DNA of 64,000 nucleotides from Enterococcus italicus DSM 15952 (lineage in GTDB: Bacteria > Bacillota > Bacilli > Lactobacillales > Enterococcaceae): assembly GCF_000185365.1 (NCBI RefSeq), contig NZ_GL622241.1, positions 319,734-383,733 on the forward strand. The letters are read 5' to 3'. The notes under the pieces were generated by a model that saw nothing but the letters and a program-made list of their open reading frames with translations, searched no databases and was not told where the DNA came from. This document shows positions 28,406 to 37,137 of the stretch, in pieces (positions within the stretch are counted from its first letter, which is position 1; every line of letters starts with the position of its first letter). A program made the position numbers and the translations under genes.

Positions 28406-28891
28406 ATGATTGAATTACAACAAATCCCCCATCAATTTGCTTCCTTAGATGAAGCGCTGAATATTTTGGAACAATTAAAAGAAAATGAATCTGTCTGCAC
28501 CAAAAACTGGAGTGTCTATGAAATTTGCCTGCATTGTGCACAAACAATCGACTACTCAATGACTGGCTACCCAGAAATGAAACCAAAACTAATCCGTCAA
28601 ACAATCGGAAAAAAAGTCGTCAAAAAATTTCTAACAGACAAAAAAATGTCTCATAATCTGCAAGCACCCGTCGCTGGTGGTGCACCCATTGCCCATGACG
28701 GACTTCCAATCGATGGCATTCAAGCTTTAATCGATGCCACCCATCGCTTTCAAGCTTGGGATGGAGAGCTTCAAGAACATGGTGTCTTTGGTGAACTAAG
28801 CAAAGAAGAGTATGCGACCTACTTCGCTTTGCATATTGCCGATCATTTTCAAGAAATCAAAGCCGACAGCACGCAATTTGTAAAAATTTAG
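28406..28891 (+). CDS. DUF1569/DinB-like protein
   Basis: 161 residues with the pattern of the DUF1569 branch of the DinB-like four-helix fold: WSVYEICLHCAQTIDYSMTG near 34-53 and FALHIADHFQEIKA near the end supply His residues in positions typical of a metal site. The function of these proteins is unknown; thiol-dependent transfer or detoxification is suggested for DinB relatives. 14 bp after the ArsR-type gene. Confidence 0.75.
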   Translation: MIELQQIPHQFASLDEALNILEQLKENESVCTKNWSVYEICLHCAQTIDYSMTGYPEMKPKLIRQTIGKKVVKKFLTDKKMSHNLQAPVAGGAPIAHDGLPIDGIQALIDATHRFQAWDGELQEHGVFGELSKEEYATYFALHIADHFQEIKADSTQFVKI

Positions 28892-28973
28892 CTTTTTTAC
28901 TGGTTTCACTGGTACTTTTTGCTGAAATTGATTACTATGGTATGGAATCTATCATCAAAAGGAGCGAGAGTAC

Positions 28974-29612
28974 GTGGCAATTATTGATTTTTTGTTGCAT
29001 GTCGATACACACTTATTAGCCCTAGTGAACCAATACGGTTGGGGCATTTATCCAATTTTATTTTTGATTATTTTTATTGAAACGGGCATCGTAGTGTTTC
29101 CTTTTTTACCGGGGGATTCGCTGCTTTTTGCAGCTGGTGCCTTGGCGGCTGTCGGTAGTCAAGTGTTGCACTTGCCGACTTTATTTTTGACAGCCATCGC
29201 CGCTGCTATTTTAGGTGATATGGCCAACTATTGGATCGGCCGCACATTCGGTCTGCATGTGCTTTATGAGGGCAAGCTAGCTCGCTTCATTCGCCAAGAA
29301 GAAGTACAACGAGCAGAACAGTTCTTCAATGAAAAAGGCAAGCATACCATCTTTATCGGTCGCTTTTTACCATTTATCCGCACATTTATTCCCTTTATTG
29401 CGGGAGCGAGTCAGATGAGCTGGCGCTTGTTTAGCTTTTACAATATCATTGGTGCTCTTTGTTGGACTGCAATCGGCCTATTTGCCGGCTACTTCTTAGG
29501 ATCCATTCCAGTTGTAAACGATCATTTTTCACTGATTATGATTGGTATTGTAGCTGTATCAATGATTCCAATTGTAGTGACTTTGGTGAAGAAGCAACAG
29601 AATTCACGTTAA
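28974..29612 (+). CDS. DedA family membrane protein
   Basis: 212 residues with about five membrane segments and the DedA core: FIETGIVVFPFLPGDSLLFAAGALAA, GDMANYWIGRTFG, and FIGRFLPFIRTFIPFIAGASQMSW. DedA proteins are linked to undecaprenyl phosphate or phospholipid recycling and membrane potential. The start is GTG 28974 with AAAGGAGCGAGAGTAC upstream. Confidence 0.92.
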   Translation: MAIIDFLLHVDTHLLALVNQYGWGIYPILFLIIFIETGIVVFPFLPGDSLLFAAGALAAVGSQVLHLPTLFLTAIAAAILGDMANYWIGRTFGLHVLYEGKLARFIRQEEVQRAEQFFNEKGKHTIFIGRFLPFIRTFIPFIAGASQMSWRLFSFYNIIGALCWTAIGLFAGYFLGSIPVVNDHFSLIMIGIVAVSMIPIVVTLVKKQQNSR

Positions 29613-29750
29613 CATCGCACGTGTGATTGCTCCTGCCTCCAATTGCCAGCACTGATTCTTTAAAACACACCTTCTGTTACAAGAATACTTGGACATCATC
29701 ATCCGATTAAGCACTTCAATATAGATATCATTTTGGGAGGCAGATTCAAT

Positions 29751-30167
29751 ATGAGTTTATTGAAAGAGTACAAAAAGAACAAAGAAAATCATGAAGATTT
29801 TTTAGAATGGTTGTTGGTCCGTAAACTGTCAACAAGGGGAAAATTAGTCCTATTCAGTTTTTTGTGGATTCTTTTTCTTAAGTTTGCCTATAATGTAAGA
29901 GTGATGGTTTTCTTTTTTGAATTTGTTTTCATTGCGGTAACACTCTTCTTCATGGCTACTGGTTTGTATCGAATGGCTAAGAAATGGTATTCTTCCAAGT
30001 GTAACCAAGAAGTATTCTTTGGAAAGTTGCTAGAATTTTTTTCACCTTTTCAAGGGATACGCACTTTTTTGACTTTTTTTCAAAATATTCGCGATTTTCT
30101 ACCTAAGGAAATCAATATCGCTTTGAAAAAACTAATAAAGCACGCATATCGAAGGAAAGGAGTGTGA
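29751..30167 (+). CDS. Small membrane protein of unknown function
   Basis: 138 residues. A charged N-terminus is followed by two hydrophobic segments (about 30-48 and 51-71) and a basic, Phe-rich cytoplasmic tail. Not recognised. ATG 29751 has GGGAGG upstream. It is 6 bp from the next small membrane gene, so the two are one unit. Base composition is AT-richer than the neighbours. Confidence 0.65.
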   Translation: MSLLKEYKKNKENHEDFLEWLLVRKLSTRGKLVLFSFLWILFLKFAYNVRVMVFFFEFVFIAVTLFFMATGLYRMAKKWYSSKCNQEVFFGKLLEFFSPFQGIRTFLTFFQNIRDFLPKEINIALKKLIKHAYRRKGV

Positions 30168-30173
30168 CAACGA

Positions 30174-30374
30174 ATGAGCATCAAACGATTTGTGCAACTT
30201 TTTTGTTTTTATTTCTTATCGATCGTTGCTAGCTATAGCTTCATCATTTGGCTGGATATTACTAGTTTCTGGGGAACGATTCTTATCATGAGTGTTATTG
30301 GTTACATTGTACTAACATTGCCGCTAACGCTACTAACACTTAAAAAAAAGAAAGAAGAAAAGCCAGCGAAATAA
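30174..30374 (+). CDS. Small two-helix membrane protein of unknown function
   Basis: 66 residues with two hydrophobic helices (about 7-26 and 33-55) and a lysine-rich tail. ATG 30174 has AAAGGAG upstream. Partner of the preceding gene; no family recognised. Confidence 0.6.
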   Translation: MSIKRFVQLFCFYFLSIVASYSFIIWLDITSFWGTILIMSVIGYIVLTLPLTLLTLKKKKEEKPAK

Positions 30375-30391
30375 TCGCCGGCTACCTGTTT

Positions 30392-30454
30392 CTCATTTGG
30401 TTGACCAAGAATATCTGTACGTAGATTTTCTTGATTCACCGAATGAGTTTTTTT
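30392..30454 (+). terminator. Intrinsic terminator between convergent genes
   Basis: Long stem (about 24 bp with a few mismatches; CTCATTTGGTTGA with TCACCGAATGAG outermost) followed by seven T on the plus strand. It overlaps the end of the convergent yeiH-type gene. Confidence 0.85.
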
Positions 30455-31466
30455 ATAAATGCAATAGAGATAGTAGCATCAATGCCGCAGCTGTCTGAAC
30501 AACGCCGACTGCTGCTCCAAAGGCTAAAAATTGGGGCCCTTCTTTTAAAAATTTTCGGAAATCTAACCGCAAGCCAATCGCCGCTAAAGCAATCGTTTCA
30601 AACCATGTACTCAAGAAATGCGCACTTGTGCTAAAGATAGAAGGTAAGTCGATGCTACTATTAACAATGCACAAAACTAAAAAGCCCGCTACATACCAAG
30701 GAATGGGCAGTTTTCGTTTACCTTCCTTATTTTTTTCAATTGTGGCGTCGTTTTTGGCGGCAATTTTTCCAAAAAGATAAACGACTACAACTAGCATCAA
30801 AATCCGGATAATTTTGAAAAGCATGGCATATTGGACCACTTTGCCATCAATCAAGCTTGCGCCCGCTACCACTTGTCCGACCGATTGTAACGTACCACCC
30901 ATGAGTGCACTTTGGGCCAAATAATCACCCGCAAAGAAATTGATACCAATCACTGGCAATCCTAACATCATGACCGTTCCTAATAAGTTCACTAACGTAA
31001 TGATTTGGCCTTTTTCTTGATCATCTGCCTTAATAGCTGGAGCGATAGCACCAATTGCTGAAGAACCACAGACCGCATTTCCGCCAGCCATCATCAGCGT
31101 CATCTTCTGACTGAATCCGAGTTTTCTACCAATCCAATACGTCCAACTAATGACAATCGTCATCATACATAACACATAAAGCACACCACGCCAGCCCACT
31201 TCACCAATCGTCTGAACTGTCACCGTTAACCCTAACAATACGACTGAGTATTCAAGCAACCGACTTTCCGAAAATTTGGTGCCCTCGGCTAATGTAGATT
31301 GCTTAAAATAAGTATTTCCTAAAATAATCCCCAAAATAATCGCGATCGTTGCTCCACCAATCGTTGGAAAAATACGTGCAAGTAGTTTCGCTATGATTGC
31401 GACTATGACCGATAATCCTAAACCTGGCAAGATTGGTAAATAGTTTTTTTGCATCTTGGTAATCAT
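30453..31466 (-). CDS. YeiH family (UPF0324) putative sulfate/sulfite exporter
   Basis: 337-residue membrane protein with about ten segments and the family core GGNAVCGSSAIGAIAPAIKAD, LVNLLGTVMMLGLPVIG and SLIDGKVVQYAMLFKIIRI. It is divergently paired with a LysR-type gene, as in E. coli yeiH/yeiE. The transported substrate is not established in this lineage. ATG 31466 has GAGGAG upstream. Confidence 0.85.
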   Translation of the reverse strand: MITKMQKNYLPILPGLGLSVIVAIIAKLLARIFPTIGGATIAIILGIILGNTYFKQSTLAEGTKFSESRLLEYSVVLLGLTVTVQTIGEVGWRGVLYVLCMMTIVISWTYWIGRKLGFSQKMTLMMAGGNAVCGSSAIGAIAPAIKADDQEKGQIITLVNLLGTVMMLGLPVIGINFFAGDYLAQSALMGGTLQSVGQVVAGASLIDGKVVQYAMLFKIIRILMLVVVVYLFGKIAAKNDATIEKNKEGKRKLPIPWYVAGFLVLCIVNSSIDLPSIFSTSAHFLSTWFETIALAAIGLRLDFRKFLKEGPQFLAFGAAVGVVQTAAALMLLSLLHL

Positions 31467-31536
31467 TTATCAAGCTCCTCATTTTTTTTGATGTGCTTAT
31501 TATAGCCCAAATTTATTATTGATAGGATTTATTGAT

Positions 31537-31550
31537 ATAATAGTTATTAT
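31537..31550. promoter_or_regulatory. AT palindrome in the yeiH-lysR divergent region
   Basis: ATAATA-GT-TATTAT, overlapping a TATAAT -10-like element for the LysR gene; candidate LysR binding site. Confidence 0.35.
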
Positions 31551-31577
31551 TCATTTACATAATGTAAGGGGTCTATT

Positions 31578-32447
31578 ATGTTCAAATTATTGGAAACATT
31601 CAAAGTCGTTTACGAAACACGTAGTTTCTCTAAAGCAGCGGAACTGTTATTTGTCAGTCAGCCCACAGTATCGACCCATATCCGCCAATTGGAGCAAGAA
31701 ATCGGCTGTTCTTTATTTACACGCAATGGCCGGACCAATATTCAAGTGACTCCCGCTGCCGATACTCTTTATCAGGCGTCATTGACCATTGTCGAAAATT
31801 GGCAACAAGTCCAAGAAATCTTGCAAAAAAAGCAATTAGAGCAAGCAAGATTGACATTAGGAGTCTCACACACTTTTGCCGTCTATCTTTTACCAGAACT
31901 CTTGATTTTCCTCTATCACCAGTTTCCAAATACTCACTTTCAAGTCAAGCAACTGAATTCTTGGGAGGTACTGCAAGCGATGGAGCATCATGAAATTGAC
32001 CTAGGAGTGATTGAAAAACCATTAGCCAGTCACACTGTGCAACGGACTCCTCTACTTGTGGATCAACTCGTGTTAGTGAATACTTCCATGGGACCATGGT
32101 TGGTACGGGAAACGTCTTCTGGAGTCTACTACTATACAAAACGCTATTTTGAGGAACAAAATATCCAAGAACCTAGTGTAACCATTGAAAACAATGAAAT
32201 AATTTTGGCGTTACTAAAAAAAGGTTTTGGTCGTTCCATTGTCTCTCAGCGTGCAGCAGGTCATCTTGCTTATAGGCCACTCGGTCCAAACTACCAACGT
32301 TGGTTTTACCTCCTGCATCCAAACATTCAAGAAGAGCATTCTTCTGCACCTTATGTTCAAGCCATTCTTAAATGGAAGAAGCAAGATCAAAGATGCATTC
32401 TCGAAGAACCGACAACTCCGATTCACGAAAAAACGTCGGATGACTAA
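31578..32447 (+). CDS. LysR-family transcriptional regulator
   Basis: 289 residues: winged helix (FKVVYETRSFSKAAELLFVSQPTVSTHIRQLEQEIGC, N-terminal) and an effector-binding domain. Divergent from the YeiH-type exporter, which it likely controls. Its last codons lie in the terminator stem. Confidence 0.92.
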   Translation: MFKLLETFKVVYETRSFSKAAELLFVSQPTVSTHIRQLEQEIGCSLFTRNGRTNIQVTPAADTLYQASLTIVENWQQVQEILQKKQLEQARLTLGVSHTFAVYLLPELLIFLYHQFPNTHFQVKQLNSWEVLQAMEHHEIDLGVIEKPLASHTVQRTPLLVDQLVLVNTSMGPWLVRETSSGVYYYTKRYFEEQNIQEPSVTIENNEIILALLKKGFGRSIVSQRAAGHLAYRPLGPNYQRWFYLLHPNIQEEHSSAPYVQAILKWKKQDQRCILEEPTTPIHEKTSDD

Positions 32448-32478
32448 TATCTATCGACTAGTCATCCGACGTTTCTAT
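32431..32478 (+). terminator. Intrinsic terminator after the LysR gene
   Basis: A 16-bp stem (32431-32446 / 32459-32474) followed by TCTAT; the stem includes the stop codon. It also separates the convergent thioredoxin gene. Confidence 0.75.
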
Positions 32479-32510
32479 CTAAAATTATTATGAAGCTGTT
32501 ACGTCAATAA

Positions 32511-32816
32511 TTAGTACTCGTTCATGATTTGTTTCAACTCATCTTTCATTCGTACACCAACCAAGCGATCGACCAAACGACCTTCCTGAAAAACCAAGAT
32601 AGTTGGAATGCTTTGAATTCCAAACTTTAAAGCCAAGTCCCTTTCTTGATCGACATTCACTTTAGCAATTTTTTTGTTGCCAGATAGTTCTCGACTTAAC
32701 TCTTCCAAAATCGGCGTCTGCATCCGACAAGGTCCACACCAAGTAGCCCAAAAGTCGACCAATGTCAGTCCGCTTGCGATAGCGGCATCAAACGTTTGAT
32801 TTGTTAATTCTTCCAT
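32511..32816 (-). CDS. trxA: Thioredoxin
   Basis: 101 residues with the active site WATWCGPCRMQ and the cis-proline loop SIPTILVF. Last gene of the sulfane-sulfur operon, where it probably reduces persulfides or rhodanese cysteines. Confidence 0.92.
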   Translation of the reverse strand: MEELTNQTFDAAIASGLTLVDFWATWCGPCRMQTPILEELSRELSGNKKIAKVNVDQERDLALKFGIQSIPTILVFQEGRLVDRLVGVRMKDELKQIMNEY

Positions 32817-32832
32817 CCTTTTCTTTCTCCTT

Positions 32833-33132
32833 TTATCCTTCTAATTGCCCCATCCACGCAGAAGTACCACCCATGACGTTGATAACTTTGTACCCTTTGT
32901 TACCTAAAAATTGACAGGCCGTAGCAGAACGACTGCCAGTTTGACAGATGAGAAAGTATTCTTGATCCTTTTCTAGTATCGGATATGATTCAGCTAATTC
33001 ACTCAATGGCAGATTTACGGCAGTCGGCACATGGCCATAGTCATATTCCTCTTTTTCTCGTACATCGATAATCTTTAACGGCTCTCTCTTGGTTTTTTGA
33101 TAAAATTCTGGCATGGACATTGAACTAAACAT
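32833..33132 (-). CDS. Single-domain rhodanese
   Basis: 99 residues with IDVREKEEYDYGHVPTAVNLPLSEL and the active-site loop ICQTGSRSA. Its start overlaps the reductase stop by 8 bp. Sulfurtransferase of the persulfide-handling operon. Confidence 0.9.
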   Translation of the reverse strand: MFSSMSMPEFYQKTKREPLKIIDVREKEEYDYGHVPTAVNLPLSELAESYPILEKDQEYFLICQTGSRSATACQFLGNKGYKVINVMGGTSAWMGQLEG

Positions 33133-34774
33133 AGACTAATTCCTCCGGTAAGACAGTGCGATACAAAGCAAAAGCACCGTCAAGATTTTTCACATGAAAC
33201 CCATGTTGTTTTAAAATTCGTTCCGCTACGTAGCTACGCAAGCCGCTATGGCAACTGACGATCCATTCTTGTGATGGATCTAATTCTGAAAGTCGGTCGC
33301 GTAATTTATTTAATGGAATATGCGTCGCGTTTGGAAAAGCGCCTTGTGCTAGTTCAGATTCATTACGGACATCAAGCAATTTCTTTCCTTCAGCTATTTC
33401 TTCTTTTAGTTGGTACCATTGAATGGATTCACTTAACCCCTCGGCCAGATTCATCGCTGCATACCCCAGCATATTGACTGGATCTTTAGCAGAACCAAAT
33501 GGTGGTGCGTAGGTCAACTCAAGCTCAGGTAAGTCAAAAATAGTCAGCCCGCCCTTGATAGCGGTAGCTAAAATATCAATCCTCTTGTCGACTCCTTTTT
33601 GACCAATGCCTTGTGCACCATAAATTTCACCGGTTTCCGGATTAAAAATGAGCTTCAACAAAATATCTGTAGCACCTGGGTAATAACCCGCGTGGTCTTT
33701 GCCTGAAACATGGACAACAGCTACTGGTAAGTCGGCTTGTTTCGCCACTCGTTCACTTAATCCGGTTGATGCGGCTGTTTGCTCAAAGACACGCACGATA
33801 GCCGTTCCAATGCTTCCTCGATTGGATCGATTCAAGCCTGCAATCACATCCGCCACTTGACGACCTTGACGATTTGCTGGTGAAGCTAAGGCAATTAATG
33901 CATCTGTATCTGTAATTTGTTGCTTGACTACAATAGCATCACCCACTGCATAAATATCAGGAACACTCGTTTGGTATTGTTCATTAACGACGATACCACC
34001 ACGCAAGCCTAATGTTAAACCTGCAGCTTTCGCTAATGTTGTTTCAGGTTGGACACCTACCGATAAAATCGTGAGGTCGGATGAGATCACTTCACCACTT
34101 TCTAACACAATTTTTTGACCATTTTCCTTAAATTCAACAGCTGAATCATTTGTTTTCACGAGAATGCCTTCACGATTCAATTCATTTTGAATAAAAGCAG
34201 CCATTTCTTCATCCAATGGTGGCAAAACGTGAGGGGCTTTTTCAACAATCGTTACAGCTAAACCACGTTTCTTTAGATTTTCAGCCATTTCTAAACCAAT
34301 AAAGCCAGCTCCAATCACTACTGCCTGCTTGGTATCAGTCGTGATTTGTTGCATAATTTTATCTAGGTCAGGCACATTTCTCAAAGAATGAACATTGGTC
34401 GCTGTTTGTAATCCAACGATTGGCGGGACAAATGGTTTCGCTCCTGGAGACAAAATGAGGCGATCATATGTTTCGCTTGTTTCTACTCCATTATGTTTGA
34501 CTGTCACGGTTTTTTTGTCTGGTTCGATAGCGACTACTTCATGCAACGGACGGACATCTAATTGAAAACGAGCTTTTAAACTTTCAGGTGTTTGAACCAA
34601 TAAAGAGTCACGATTCGCAATTTCACCAGATACATAATAAGGTAATCCACAATTGGCAAAAGAAACAAATGGGCCCTTTTCAAAAATAATAATTTCAGCA
34701 TCTTCCATTAAACGCCGTAAACGTGTCGCTGCGGACATCCCCCCAGCCACGCCACCAATTATCACAATTTTCAT
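33125..34774 (-). CDS. CoA-disulfide/CoA-persulfide reductase with C-terminal rhodanese domain
   Basis: 549-residue flavoenzyme. FAD-binding GGVAGGMSAATRLRR, active-site Cys42 in VSFANCGLPYYV, the NAD(P)-binding VVIGAGFIGLEMAENL and the FAD-binding YAVGDA are followed by a rhodanese domain (about 455-545) with active-site SCHSGLRSY. Such fusions reduce CoA persulfide or polysulfide with NAD(P)H. The stop and the preceding rhodanese gene's stop/start are adjacent, so the genes are co-translated. The CstR operators upstream support a sulfane-sulfur role. Confidence 0.92.
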   Translation of the reverse strand: MKIVIIGGVAGGMSAATRLRRLMEDAEIIIFEKGPFVSFANCGLPYYVSGEIANRDSLLVQTPESLKARFQLDVRPLHEVVAIEPDKKTVTVKHNGVETSETYDRLILSPGAKPFVPPIVGLQTATNVHSLRNVPDLDKIMQQITTDTKQAVVIGAGFIGLEMAENLKKRGLAVTIVEKAPHVLPPLDEEMAAFIQNELNREGILVKTNDSAVEFKENGQKIVLESGEVISSDLTILSVGVQPETTLAKAAGLTLGLRGGIVVNEQYQTSVPDIYAVGDAIVVKQQITDTDALIALASPANRQGRQVADVIAGLNRSNRGSIGTAIVRVFEQTAASTGLSERVAKQADLPVAVVHVSGKDHAGYYPGATDILLKLIFNPETGEIYGAQGIGQKGVDKRIDILATAIKGGLTIFDLPELELTYAPPFGSAKDPVNMLGYAAMNLAEGLSESIQWYQLKEEIAEGKKLLDVRNESELAQGAFPNATHIPLNKLRDRLSELDPSQEWIVSCHSGLRSYVAERILKQHGFHVKNLDGAFALYRTVLPEELVYV

Positions 34775-35086
34775 TTATTTCCCTCCTACTGTTTTACCTG
34801 TCCACAGATTCATTCCTCCGCGGACATTTACCACATTGTAACCTTTTTTACTTAAAACCTTTGCTGCCTGCTTGCTTCGCATGCCTGATTGGCAAATTAC
34901 ATAGACTTGATCTGCTTTTGCTGTATACCCACCAATTTTGTTTAATGGAACATTTTTTGCTTTGGCTATATGCCCTGAACGGTATTCCTGAGGTGTTCGA
35001 ACATCTATTAATTCAATGTTATCAGGCAATTTTTCAGCTAATTCTTGTGTGCTAATTGTCGGTATTTTTTGAAACAATGAAAACAT
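34775..35086 (-). CDS. Single-domain rhodanese
   Basis: 103 residues with IDVRTPQEYRSGHIAKAKNVPL and the active-site loop ICQSGMRSK. First gene of the four-gene sulfane-sulfur operon. ATG 35086 has AAGGAGGGAAGG upstream. Confidence 0.9.
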   Translation of the reverse strand: MFSLFQKIPTISTQELAEKLPDNIELIDVRTPQEYRSGHIAKAKNVPLNKIGGYTAKADQVYVICQSGMRSKQAAKVLSKKGYNVVNVRGGMNLWTGKTVGGK

Positions 35087-35105
35087 TTTCCTTCCCTCCT
35101 TCTAT

Positions 35106-35121
35106 ATACCTTATAGGGTAT
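35106..35121. promoter_or_regulatory. CstR operator for the rhodanese operon
   Basis: ATACCTTATAGGGTAT, the CsoR/CstR-type inverted repeat ATACC-N6-GGTAT, directly downstream of the minus-strand -10 box. Confidence 0.75.
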
Positions 35122-35150
35122 ATTAAAACCTTATCGATCAACAAAGTCAA
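35122..35150 (-). promoter_or_regulatory. Promoter of the rhodanese-CoA persulfide reductase operon
   Basis: Minus strand -35 TTGACT, 17-base spacer, -10 TTTAAT, abutting the CstR operator. Confidence 0.65.
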
Positions 35151-35192
35151 TCAAAATGTTCTGCATAAAACTTTTGTCAAATTTTCATTATG

Positions 35193-35214
35193 ATACCCTA
35201 TGTGGTATTATAAT
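35193..35214 (+). promoter_or_regulatory. CstR operator and -10 box of cstR
   Basis: A second operator ATACCCTATGTGGTAT (35193-35208) is followed directly by a consensus TATAAT (35209-35214), so binding would cover the -35 to -10 spacer and repress cstR itself. Confidence 0.7.
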
Positions 35215-35239
35215 GAAAACAACAAGGAGGAATTATTCA

Positions 35240-35506
35240 ATGATTAAACTGGAAAAAGAAAAAAAAATAATAAATCGGTTGCGCCGGACAGAAGGACAAA
35301 TACGTGGTATTCAGAAGATGATTGAAGACGAAAAAGAATGTATTGATATAATTACTCAGCTTAGTGCAGTGCGATCAAGTATTGATCGTGCGATGGGCTT
35401 AATTGTCGCTGAAAACTTAAAAGACTGTTTAGAAAATCCTGAGAAAGATCCCAATGAACAAGCAAAAAAAATGGAACAGGCCATTCACATGATTATAAAA
35501 AAATAA
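35240..35506 (+). CDS. cstR: CstR-type persulfide-sensing repressor (CsoR family)
   Basis: 88 residues of the CsoR/DUF156 fold (RLRRTEGQIRGIQKMIEDEKECIDIITQLSAVRSS split across helices 1 and 2). Two cysteines remain (KECID and LKDCLEN), while the Cu-binding His of CsoR, just before the second Cys, reads Asn. This Cys-x-Cys-without-His pattern is that of persulfide sensors. It diverges from a rhodanese/CoA-persulfide reductase operon with two operators between. ATG 35240 follows AAGGAGGAATTATTC. Confidence 0.88.
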   Translation: MIKLEKEKKIINRLRRTEGQIRGIQKMIEDEKECIDIITQLSAVRSSIDRAMGLIVAENLKDCLENPEKDPNEQAKKMEQAIHMIIKK

Positions 35507-35520
35507 TTTCAATCACTCTC

Positions 35521-35551
35521 GCCAGCAACAGTCCTTTTCTTGCTGGCTTTT
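35521..35551 (+). terminator. Intrinsic terminator after cstR
   Basis: Stem GCCAGCAA / TTGCTGGC followed by TTTTG. Confidence 0.85.
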
Positions 35552-35653
35552 GTTTATCGATTAAGCCCTTTCTCCTTTAACTAAATATTTCTATTTGTTT
35601 TTTTATTAGATAGATTAGAATAAGATGATATTAATTTTAGTTAGGATGATAAA

Positions 35654-37003
35654 ATGCAAACAGAAAAAAGAACACTTGACCGCGGTTTAAAAAACCGACA
35701 TGTCCAGCTAATGGCTTTAGGCGGAGCGATTGGCACAGGGTTATTTCTAGGATCGGGCACTTCAATACAGCTTGCTGGTCCATCGATTTTACTCGCCTAT
35801 ACGATTGTTGGCCTAGTTTGCTTTTTTATTATGCGTGCATTAGGTGAATTATTACTCTCTGATTCATCAAAACATTCATTTATTGACTTTATTGCATCGT
35901 ACCTTGGACCAAAAGCAGCGTTCATTACCGGCTGGACGTATTGGTTTTGTTGGATTTCGATTGCGATGGCTGATTTGACTGCGACTGGTACCTATGTTCG
36001 TTATTGGCTACCACAATTGCCAGCTTGGCTACCTGAAATTTTCATTTTACTCTTACTCGTTGGTCTGAATTTAATTGCTGTCAAAATTTTTGGTGAATTA
36101 GAATTTTGGTTTGCACTCATCAAAATTATCGCGATTGTCGCGTTGATAGCTGTTGGACTGGTCTTAATCGCCACTCGTTTTCAAACGAACCAGGGAACTG
36201 TTCAATTTGCTAACATCTGGTCATATGGTGGTTTCTTCCCGACTGGCCTCGATGGCTTCTTAAAATCATTCCAGATGGCTACGTTTGCTTTTGTAGGGAT
36301 TGAACTGGTCGGACTAGTCGCTGGTGAGACCGAAGATCCAGATACCGTCATCCCAAAAGCAATCAATAGTATTCCCATTCGAATCATTTTATTTTACATT
36401 GGTGCACTGGCGATTATCATGGCAATTTACCCTTGGAATTCATTGAGTAGTGAACAAAGTCCGTTTGTCGAAGTCTTTTCGGAAATTGGCGTTGCATCGG
36501 CGGCGACAATCGTCAATCTGGTCGTTTTAAGCTCAGCGATGTCTGCTTGTAACTCGGCTATCTACTCAACGGGTCGCATGATTCACTCGCTTTCACGCGA
36601 AGGGAATGCACCAAAACGCTACAGCCAACTGACGCGGCATTTGGTTCCTGCCCAAGCCATTTATTTTTCTAGCGCAGTCATTGTCTTAGCTGTCTTGCTT
36701 AACATGATTATGCCTTCTGGTGTCTTTACGTTAGTGACTAGTTTATCGACCATTTGTTTTCTTTTTATTTGGTTTATGATTGTCTTGGCTCACTATCGTT
36801 ATCGTAAACAAGAACCAACGAAATCCAAATTCCCAATGCCGCTTTATCCTATTAGCACGTACGTTATCTTTGCTTTCCTTTTATTTGTCGGTTTCGTGCT
36901 CTTTCTACAAAAAGAGACCCGACAAGCCTTATATTTAATGCCTTTTTGGTTTATTGCCTTGTATGGTCTCTCAATCTGGCAAACGAAAAAACAAACGAAA
37001 TAA
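35654..37003 (+). CDS. Amino acid permease (APC superfamily, AAT family)
   Basis: 449 residues with twelve membrane segments. Starts with the AAT-family block LKNRHVQLMALGGAIGTGLF and later GYWWTYWF-like GWTYWFCW and FVGIELVGLVAGETEDP. It resembles D-serine/D-alanine/glycine and proline-type permeases; the substrate cannot be decided. Single gene followed by a terminator and the repeat array. Confidence 0.9.
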   Translation: MQTEKRTLDRGLKNRHVQLMALGGAIGTGLFLGSGTSIQLAGPSILLAYTIVGLVCFFIMRALGELLLSDSSKHSFIDFIASYLGPKAAFITGWTYWFCWISIAMADLTATGTYVRYWLPQLPAWLPEIFILLLLVGLNLIAVKIFGELEFWFALIKIIAIVALIAVGLVLIATRFQTNQGTVQFANIWSYGGFFPTGLDGFLKSFQMATFAFVGIELVGLVAGETEDPDTVIPKAINSIPIRIILFYIGALAIIMAIYPWNSLSSEQSPFVEVFSEIGVASAATIVNLVVLSSAMSACNSAIYSTGRMIHSLSREGNAPKRYSQLTRHLVPAQAIYFSSAVIVLAVLLNMIMPSGVFTLVTSLSTICFLFIWFMIVLAHYRYRKQEPTKSKFPMPLYPISTYVIFAFLLFVGFVLFLQKETRQALYLMPFWFIALYGLSIWQTKKQTK

Positions 37004-37035
37004 ACCAGCGAGTCAAACTGATGCAGTTTCAATCA

Positions 37036-37090
37036 AAAAGACAAGCAAATCCGAAATTTTTTCTCAAACTTTTGGATTTGCTGGCTTTTT
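37036..37090. terminator. Intrinsic terminator shared by convergent genes
   Basis: Stem AAGCAAATCC / GGATTTGCT extended by AAAAAG / CTTTTT, with T-runs on both strands. It ends the amino acid permease message and, on the other strand, closes the repeat-bearing 3' region of the aldo-keto reductase gene. Confidence 0.8.
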
Positions 37091-37137
37091 CGTAGTGGTT
37101 CATGCTATCTCACAATTTATTCTGTTGATTGCTCGGC

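Noticed and set aside
32833-35086. The two free rhodanese genes as a recent duplication
   Set aside because: Their sequences differ through most of the length apart from active-site motifs, so they are old paralogues.
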